A DNA stretch of 16,742 nucleotides from DASZZX01 sp036260415 (GTDB lineage: Bacteria > Actinomycetota > Nitriliruptoria > Nitriliruptorales > JAHWKO01): the NCBI GenBank assembly GCA_036260415.1, contig DASZZX010000344.1, positions 1 through 16,742 on the forward strand, in the 5' to 3' direction. The position numbers and the translations under genes were made by a program. The notes beneath the pieces are model-generated. The model had not been told where the DNA came from. It saw only the letters and a list, made by a program, of their open reading frames with translations, and made no database searches. This document shows positions 12,092-16,742 of the stretch, piece after piece (within the stretch, counting starts at the first letter, position 1; the number at the start of each line of letters is the position of its first letter).

Positions 12092-13129
12092 GTGCCGGAT
12101 GTCCAGACCGAGCAGCGCTTCCCCGACGGGGCGTTGACGGACGACTGGCTGGACCTTGTAGCGCTCGACCCCGCGGCGTCCGTGTTCCACAGCGCGCGGT
12201 TCCTCCGACTCTGGTCCCACCACCTGCGCGGCGACCGCGAGCTGCGGCTGAGGTTCGTGCGTGACGGCGAGGTCCTGCTCGGCGTGGTGCCCGAGGTGCG
12301 TGACCGCACCCCCGACGGGCGTCGCATGATCCAGTTCGCCGGCGGGGAGCACGTCACCGACTACCTCGGGCCGATCAGCCGCCCCCAGCACCGCGACCTG
12401 GTGGCCGGTGCCTGGATCGACACGCTGGCCAGCGAGGACGACTGGGACGAGCTGATCGCTGGCGGGCTGGCCGAGGACGCCGGCTGGCACCAGCCGCTCA
12501 TCGCGCACGCGTCGCGTGCGCGACTGGAGGTCTGCGGCGACGACGTCGAGGACGTCTGCCCGCGGATCGACCTTTCCGGCGGCTGGGACGCCTACCTGCA
12601 GCGCCTGTCCGGCAAGCACCGCCACGAGATCCGCCGCAAGGCGCGCAAGTTGGCGCGGGAGGGCGGCGTCGTCAAGCTCATCGCCGTCGACCCCGAGGAC
12701 CTCGACGACGCCCTCACGATCTTCCTGGAGCTCAACCGGAGGCTCGAGGACGACAAGGGCCGGTTCTTCGTCGCCGACCGCATGGAGGACTTCTTCCGTG
12801 CCCTGACGTACGAGTTCGGCCCCGACCGGACCCTGCGGATGCACCGACTCGACATCGACGGCGCCCCGGCCGCTGTCACCGTCTCGCTCGTCGGCGACGG
12901 GGTGGGTGACAAGGAGTGGGGTCTGTACAACTCCGCGTTCGAGCGCGGTTACGGAGCGCTGGCGCCCGGGGTGGTGCTGGTCGGCGAGGTGATCCGCATC
13001 GCCGCCGACGAGGGCTACGCCGGGTTCGACCTGCTCCGAGGCGACGAGCCGTACAAATACCGGTTCGGGGCCCGCGATCGGCCGTTGCGTCGGGTCACGG
13101 TCGTCCCGGCTGCGGGGACCCTGCGGTGA
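12092..13129 (+). CDS. GNAT-fold (BioF2/FemAB-like) acyltransferase
   Basis: A 345-residue protein with the double-GNAT plan of the Acetyltransf_6 (CelD/FemAB-like) family. Landmarks are SVFHSARFLRLWSHHL near the start, a central basic helix SGKHRHEIRRKARKLAREGG, FFRALTYEF, and the C-terminal LYNSAFERGY followed by DLLRGDEPYKYRFG. Members transfer aminoacyl or acyl groups to cell-envelope or polysaccharide substrates. The real substrate is not evident. GTG 12092 is preferred because GCGGAGG ends 4 nt before it. The frame is open 26 codons further up without support. The stop overlaps the mshA start (GTGA), so the two are translationally coupled. A link to mycothiol is possible but unproven. 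Confidence 0.82.
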   Translation: MPDVQTEQRFPDGALTDDWLDLVALDPAASVFHSARFLRLWSHHLRGDRELRLRFVRDGEVLLGVVPEVRDRTPDGRRMIQFAGGEHVTDYLGPISRPQHRDLVAGAWIDTLASEDDWDELIAGGLAEDAGWHQPLIAHASRARLEVCGDDVEDVCPRIDLSGGWDAYLQRLSGKHRHEIRRKARKLAREGGVVKLIAVDPEDLDDALTIFLELNRRLEDDKGRFFVADRMEDFFRALTYEFGPDRTLRMHRLDIDGAPAAVTVSLVGDGVGDKEWGLYNSAFERGYGALAPGVVLVGEVIRIAADEGYAGFDLLRGDEPYKYRFGARDRPLRRVTVVPAAGTLR

Positions 13130-14382
13130 GCAGCCGGCTGCGGCGCCTGGCGGTCCTGTCGGTCCACACCTCGCCCCTCGACCAGCCGGGGACCGGTGAC
13201 GGCGGTGGCCTGAACGTCTACGTCCGGGAGGTCGGTCGACGTCTGGCCGCCAGCGGCATCCACGTGGACGCGTTCACCCGTACCACCAGCCCCGGGGCAC
13301 CGCCGGTCGTGGAGGTCGACGACCTCTTCGCCGTCCACCACATCGATGCCGGTCCCCGCGCCCCCCTCCCCAAGGAGGTGCTCACCAACCACCTGTGCGC
13401 CTTCCTGCTCGGGCTCGAGGCCCACGTGGAACGGCTCGGGATCGATCGTCGCTACGACGCGCTCCACGCCCACTACTGGATGTCCGGCTGGGTGGGGCTC
13501 GCGCTGCGCCAGCGCTGGGACGTGCCGCTGATCCAGACCTTCCACACCCTGGCGGCCGTCAAGAACCGCGCGCTGGTACCCGGCGAACCGCCCGAGCCCG
13601 TGCTGCGGGTCCTCGCCGAGCAACGACTGGTGGCACGTGCCGACCGCATCGTCGTGCCGGCATGCGGGGAGGCCCGGCTGCTGCACCGGGGCTTCGGCGC
13701 GTCCGGTGGGCGCCTGGCGGTCGTCGCACCGGGGGTCGATCCCGACGTCTTCCACCCCGGAGAGTCGCCCGACCCACCCGAGGCACCGCCGGGCAGTGGC
13801 CCACTTCTGCTGTTCGCCGGTCGCCTGCAGCCCCTCAAGGCCCCCGACGTCGCGGTGCGGACGCTGGCGCTGGTCCGTCGACAGGTGCGCGACGCACGCC
13901 TGCTCGTGGTCGGTGGCACGTCGGGCAACGGCGCCGGCCGCTGCGGTCCCGACGAGCTGCGGGCGCTGGCTGTCGGACTCGGCGTGGCCGACGCCGTGCG
14001 CATCGCCCCGGCACGACCGCAGCCCGAACTGGCGCTGCTGTACCGGGCGGCGGACGTGGTGCTGGTGCCCAGCCGTAGCGAGAGCTTCGGTCTGGTCGCT
14101 CTGGAGGCGCAGGCGTGCGGCACGCCGGTGGTCGCGGCGAAGGTCGGCGGGCTCGAGGCGGTGGTGGGCGGCGGGGGCACCCTCGTGGAGGGCCACCACC
14201 CATCGGACCACTCGGCCGCGGTCGTGGCGTACCTCACCGACCCCGCACGTCGGGCTCACGCCGCCGCCCAGGGCATCCGGGCGGCTGGACACGCGACCTG
14301 GGATCACACGGTCGAGCGCCTCCTGTCGGTGTACGCCGACGTCGCCGGGGTCACCGCCGCGGCACGCGGCGCGGGCGCGTGA
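13126..14382 (+). CDS. mshA: D-inositol-3-phosphate glycosyltransferase (MshA)
   Basis: Catalyses the first committed step of mycothiol synthesis, joining GlcNAc from UDP-GlcNAc to 1-L-myo-inositol-1-phosphate. The 418-residue GT4/GT-B enzyme has the MshA N-terminal loop HTSPLDQPGTGDGGGLNVYV (14-33), ALHAHYWMSGWVG, FHTLAAVKN, the interdomain GRLQPLKAPDVAVR and the EX7E motif E319-SFGLVAL-E327, which holds the nucleotide sugar. The start is GTG 13126 inside the previous stop. Upstream sequence in this frame is only the shadow of the GNAT gene. The stop overlaps ybjN (GTGA). mshD is at the other end of the window, and no mshB or mshC is present. Confidence 0.92.
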   Translation: MSSRLRRLAVLSVHTSPLDQPGTGDGGGLNVYVREVGRRLAASGIHVDAFTRTTSPGAPPVVEVDDLFAVHHIDAGPRAPLPKEVLTNHLCAFLLGLEAHVERLGIDRRYDALHAHYWMSGWVGLALRQRWDVPLIQTFHTLAAVKNRALVPGEPPEPVLRVLAEQRLVARADRIVVPACGEARLLHRGFGASGGRLAVVAPGVDPDVFHPGESPDPPEAPPGSGPLLLFAGRLQPLKAPDVAVRTLALVRRQVRDARLLVVGGTSGNGAGRCGPDELRALAVGLGVADAVRIAPARPQPELALLYRAADVVLVPSRSESFGLVALEAQACGTPVVAAKVGGLEAVVGGGGTLVEGHHPSDHSAAVVAYLTDPARRAHAAAQGIRAAGHATWDHTVERLLSVYADVAGVTAAARGAGA

Positions 14383-14876
14383 GCGCAGCCGCCCGGCAGG
14401 AGCGCGACCGCGTCCGGACCGTCTTGACGGACGGCCTGGCTTCCGCCGGGCTCGTGGCCGAGCAGGTCGACGCCGACACGTGGGCGACCGTCCTGCCCGG
14501 GCAGCGCAAGCGCACCCTGCCGGTCGTGCTCCGGCTGGATGACCGCTCCGTACACGTCGTTGCGCTCCTGTGTGGACGGCCGGATGGGAACCACGCCGAG
14601 GTGTTCCGCTACCTCCTGGAGCGCAACCGCAGGCGGCAGCCGGTGCACTTCGCGCTCGGCGACGACGGCGACGTGGTGCTGGTCTGGGGCGTGCCGCTCG
14701 TCGCGGTCGACCCCGACTCCTTCGACCGGCTGCTGGGCACACTGCTGTCGAGCGCCGACGAGGTGTTCGACGCCGTGCTCCGGCGCGGGTTCGCCGGCTA
14801 CATCGACGCCGAGCAGCGGTGGCGGGCGAAACGTGGGTTGCCTTCCAACCCGGTCACCACGCCCCCGGACGCCTGA
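14379..14876 (+). CDS. YbjN domain-containing protein
   Basis: A 165-residue cytosolic protein with the YbjN (type III secretion chaperone-like) fold. It has helix ERDRVRTVLTDGL, strands TWATVLPGQ, TLPVVLRLDDRSVHVVALL, then the helix EVFRYLLERNRR and the strands PVHFALGDDGDVVLVWGVPL. Actinobacterial YbjN genes are regularly found directly after mshA, as here, but their function is not established. GTG start within the mshA stop. The last four codons and stop (CCC CCG GAC GCC TGA) form the beginning of the first downstream tandem repeat unit. Confidence 0.86.
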   Translation: MSAAARQERDRVRTVLTDGLASAGLVAEQVDADTWATVLPGQRKRTLPVVLRLDDRSVHVVALLCGRPDGNHAEVFRYLLERNRRRQPVHFALGDDGDVVLVWGVPLVAVDPDSFDRLLGTLLSSADEVFDAVLRRGFAGYIDAEQRWRAKRGLPSNPVTTPPDA

Positions 14877-14938
14877 CCGCCCGCACGGTCGCGTCCCACG
14901 CCCGTCGCGCGTCAGGACGGACCGGCGTTTCCCGCCGT
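14865..14938 (+). repeat. Repeat unit 1
   Basis: Stem 1 is GACCG (14875-14879)/CGGTC (14886-14890) with a 6-nt loop. Stem 2 is GGAC-C-GGCG (14919-14927)/CGCCGTCC (14933-14940), 8 bp with one bulged C and a TTTCC loop. The linker is GCGCGTCAGG, which is diverged from the ACTAGTCAC of the other units. The first 12 bp are the end of ybjN. Confidence 0.6.
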
Positions 14939-15017
14939 CCGGACGGCTGACCGCCCACGCGGTCGCCTGCCACAGCCAGCAGCACTAGTCACACCGGGTC
15001 GGCGGTTCCCGCTGCGT
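14939..15017 (+). repeat. Repeat unit 2
   Basis: Stem 1 is GACCGC (14949-14954)/GCGGTC (14959-14964), with a CCAC tetraloop. Stem 2 is GCGG (15002-15005)/CCGC (15009-15012), extendable by G-T and C-G. An outer CCGG/CCGG (14994-14997, 15018-15021) may add to it. GCACTAGTCAC lies between the stems. Confidence 0.6.
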
Positions 15018-15093
15018 CCGGACGCCTGACGACCGAGCACGGTCGTACCCACGCCGACGCACTAGTCACGTCGGGATGGTGCTTTCCATCCGT
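15018..15093 (+). repeat. Repeat unit 3
   Basis: Stem 1 is ACGACCG (15029-15035)/CGGTCGT (15040-15046) with an AGCA loop, 7 bp. Stem 2 is GGATGG (15074-15079)/CCATCC (15086-15091) with loop TGCTTT. GCACTAGTCAC lies at 15059-15069. Confidence 0.6.
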
Positions 15094-15137
15094 CCGGGCC
15101 ATGGCTGCGACCGCTGCCCGGTGTTTCCGTCACCACC
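15094..15137 (+). repeat. Degenerate repeat remnant (unit 4)
   Basis: CCGGGC-CATGGCTG-CGACCG resembles the unit opening, and GGTG-TTTCCGT-CACC (15120-15134) looks like a short stem 2 with the same TTTCC loop. The middle linker is missing. Confidence 0.35.
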
Positions 15138-15192
15138 ACGCGGGGGCCGCGTCATCGGCGTACCCGCACCGACACCCCGAGGGGAACCAACC

Positions 15193-16742
15193 ATGCGTGC
15201 AGCCACTGGGGCGGCGGCCGTCGCCGCACTCGCCCTGATCGCCGCCGGCTCGCCCACCGCGCCGGTCGGCACCGCCCAGACGCGGCTCACCGCCGCCGAA
15301 CTGACGCTCTCCGGGGTCGCGACGCCCGTCGACCAGCTGACGCTGCTCGACGTGACCACGTTCGCGTCCACCGACCATGACACCAGCCGCAACGGCAAGG
15401 GCGTGCCGTTCTCCAGTGCCAACGTCGCCCCGGCCACGCTGGGGGACAGCCACCTCGTGCCCCCGGGGTCGGCCAGCTCCGACGGCACCACGTCGCAGTC
15501 CATCGCGGCGTTCGAGCGCAGCTTCGGGTTGGCGTCCGCGCGGCTGAGCGCCGGGCAGCTGGATGCCACCGCCGCCGCCGACAGCGCCCGCTCCGCCGTG
15601 TCGGCGGTCACCGCCGAGCTCGGCGTGCTCGACGACGCGCTCGGTCTCGTCATCACCCAGGTGCCGGCCGAGACCAAGGTCGACGGGGCCGGGGCAGTAG
15701 CCTCCAACGGCATCGACCTGAAGGGGCTGCAGCTGCAGCTGGGCGAGCTCCTGCCCGTCGACGTGGGCGACCTCCCGCTGGGGACCGTGCTGGAGCTCGC
15801 CACCGTGCTGGCCGGTCAGCTGTCGGTGCCCGGCGCAGACCTCGACGCGCTCGGCGACGCGGTCACGAACGTGGAGGGCGCCCTCGGCGAGCTCGAGGGC
15901 CTCAGCGCGAGCTACACCGACGCCGCGCAGAACGCGACTGCCGCGGCCGCCGCGGTGACGGCCGCCGAGTCCACGCTGGCCGACGCCGAGACCACCCTGG
16001 CCGCTGCTCAGAGCGAGCTGCAGGATCTGCAGGACGACCTGTCGGCCCTGGACGCCACCACCCTGCTCGGCCTGCTGACCGAGTACGCCACCGCGTGCCC
16101 GGGCGCGACCGACATCGCGTCGCTCACCTCGTGCCTGCAGACGCTGATCGCCGACGCCCAGGCGGACGTGAACACGGCGCAAGCAGCCGTCGACGCCGCC
16201 ACCGCGGCCCTGACGGCCGCGCAGGCCAGCCTCGACGCGGCCGTCGCGCCGCTCACCTCGGTGCTCGACGACCTCGCCACGCTGGCCGATGGCCTGGACG
16301 ACCTCGTGCAGGACCTGCTGGACCACCTGCAGGACGTGATCGCCCAGCTGCTCGCCCTCCTCGACCAGCTGCCGCAGGCCGGCCTGCTCGACATCGAGCC
16401 GATCGCAGCGTCGATCAGCGCCAGTGCCAGCGGGGACCGCGGCACCGGCCTCGTCCGGTGTGACGGCGGCAAGGTGGCCGTCGCGGGGATCACCGTGGTG
16501 CCCGACATCGACGACTGCGGGACCGTCCGTGGTGCGGCCGGCCAGCTGACCAGCGCGGTCACGACGCTGGAGCAGGTCCTGCAGACGCTGACCGGGCTGG
16601 ACGTGCCCACGCCCGAGGTGGCGCTCTTCGGCGAGCACACCGCCTCGAACGGCACGGACGGCGTGTACCGCACAGCCGAGGCCACGCTGAAGGTCTTGGA
16701 GCTGCGCCTGCCGTCCGTCGCGCTGGACGACCTGGCCAGCGG
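15193..16742 (+). CDS. Secreted coiled-coil protein of unknown function (3' partial)
   Basis: The frame is open from ATG 15193 to the window end, at least 516 residues. GAGGGG lies about 8 nt before the ATG. The N-terminus is a signal-peptide-like stretch (AAAVAALALIAAGSP, possible cleavage near VGTAQ), with only one early Arg. Then comes a Thr/Ser/Ala-rich globular part (about 30-225). An Ala/Leu heptad-rich coiled coil follows (about 226-395), with elements such as ESTLADAETTLAAAQSELQD and VNTAQAAVDAATAAL. A second globular part begins near LLDIEPIAAS. Four cysteines occur as two pairs, CPGATDIASLTSC and CDGGK...DDC, which could form disulfides. No LPxTG or transmembrane end is visible because the gene is cut. 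It lies 55 nt after the repeat array. I do not recognise the family. An adhesin-like or cell-wall role is a guess. Confidence 0.82.
   Translation, partial: MRAATGAAAVAALALIAAGSPTAPVGTAQTRLTAAELTLSGVATPVDQLTLLDVTTFASTDHDTSRNGKGVPFSSANVAPATLGDSHLVPPGSASSDGTTSQSIAAFERSFGLASARLSAGQLDATAAADSARSAVSAVTAELGVLDDALGLVITQVPAETKVDGAGAVASNGIDLKGLQLQLGELLPVDVGDLPLGTVLELATVLAGQLSVPGADLDALGDAVTNVEGALGELEGLSASYTDAAQNATAAAAAVTAAESTLADAETTLAAAQSELQDLQDDLSALDATTLLGLLTEYATACPGATDIASLTSCLQTLIADAQADVNTAQAAVDAATAALTAAQASLDAAVAPLTSVLDDLATLADGLDDLVQDLLDHLQDVIAQLLALLDQLPQAGLLDIEPIAASISASASGDRGTGLVRCDGGKVAVAGITVVPDIDDCGTVRGAAGQLTSAVTTLEQVLQTLTGLDVPTPEVALFGEHTASNGTDGVYRTAEATLKVLELRLPSVALDDLAS

Larger units (their letters stand above)
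14865..15137 (+). repeat. Tandem array of structured repeats (3 units plus remnant)
   Basis: This fills the gene-free gap between ybjN and the secreted protein. Units begin at CCGGAC (14865, 14939, 15018) and CCGGGC (15094), giving periods of 74, 79 and 76 bp. Each unit opens with a GACCG...CGGTC hairpin and closes with a second hairpin around a TTTCC/TTCC loop, then GTCCGG. Units 2 and 3 share an exact 11-mer, GCACTAGTCAC (14982-14992 and 15059-15069). Stems differ between units but keep pairing. There are no CRISPR-like unique spacers and no open frame across it. The region 15138-15178 between array and ribosome site holds nothing I recognise. Confidence 0.7.

Noticed and set aside
13015..14742. 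Minus-strand open frame of about 575 codons opposite mshA and ybjN
   Set aside because: mshA and ybjN on the plus strand have unambiguous family motifs, so the opposite frame is a GC artefact.
14865..15137. CRISPR array
   Set aside because: Units are 74-79 bp, diverged from each other along their whole length, with no short identical repeat separated by unique spacers, and no cas genes nearby.
14865..15137. Tandem c-di-GMP-I (GEMM) or mini-ykkC riboswitches
   Set aside because: The GEMM core (GCAAACC and GCAAAGCC elements) is absent on both strands, and the hairpin loops lack the ACGR of mini-ykkC. The c-di-GMP theme nearby made this tempting but the sequence does not support it.
15130..16638. 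Long minus-strand open frame (about 502 codons) opposite the secreted protein
   Set aside because: It is a shadow of the plus-strand gene in GC-rich DNA. The plus frame has strong third-position GC, a ribosome site and a signal peptide, while the minus frame gives low-complexity Gly/Arg/Val sequence.

Overview
The window is very GC-rich. It carries two enzymes of mycothiol synthesis (MshA and MshD), a GlnR-type nitrogen regulator, an RsiG-type anti-sigma factor, actinobacterial YbjN and XRE proteins, and many GTG/TTG starts with GTGA or ATGA overlaps. Together these point to Actinomycetota, perhaps a deep-branching high-GC lineage rather than a classic streptomycete or mycobacterium. The sequence alone does not fix the genus.

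Layout. Positions 63-363 hold three minus-strand tRNA genes, transcribed in the order Lys(TTT), Asp(GTC), Phe(GAA). mshD (490-1506, +) runs tail-to-tail into glnR (1470-2144, -) with a 37-bp antisense overlap. A MoaD/ThiS-like sulfur carrier (2267-2515) diverges from glnR. A tightly overlapping plus-strand operon follows from 2682 to 6693: a winged-helix regulator with a TusA-like C-terminal domain, three small DsrE/F/H-fold proteins, a DUF4395 membrane protein, a membrane-anchored thioredoxin and YgfZ. The regulator and all three DsrE-like proteins contain no cysteine, so the parts of a sulfur-relay system are present without its chemistry. This is one of the two best candidates here for something undescribed. 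A tail-anchored protein with a sigma-region-4-like helix-turn-helix (6706-7194) converges on a Bcp-type peroxiredoxin (7289-7774, -). Inorganic pyrophosphatase (7869-8426) diverges from the peroxiredoxin gene.

Positions 8493-10387 look like a cyclic-di-GMP module: an RsiG-type anti-sigma factor with one perfect c-di-GMP motif and one degenerate copy, preceded by a WhiG/FliA-like promoter sequence, then a single-domain response regulator overlapping the region of an HD-GYP phosphodiesterase start. A zinc-type asparaginase, an XRE regulator, a FemAB/BioF2-like GNAT protein, mshA and ybjN fill 10390-14876. The last three are coupled by GTGA overlaps (GNAT to mshA, mshA to ybjN).

The only gene-free stretch over 300 bases (14877-15192) holds three imperfect tandem units of 74-79 bp plus a remnant. 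Each unit can form two hairpins whose stems change in a compensatory way. The array lies just before a large secreted, coiled-coil, cysteine-poor protein that runs off the right end. It may be a structured RNA leader or a protein-binding array, and it matches no riboswitch I can name. The broad theme of the window is thiol, sulfur and redox homeostasis, nitrogen control, and a c-di-GMP signalling cassette.
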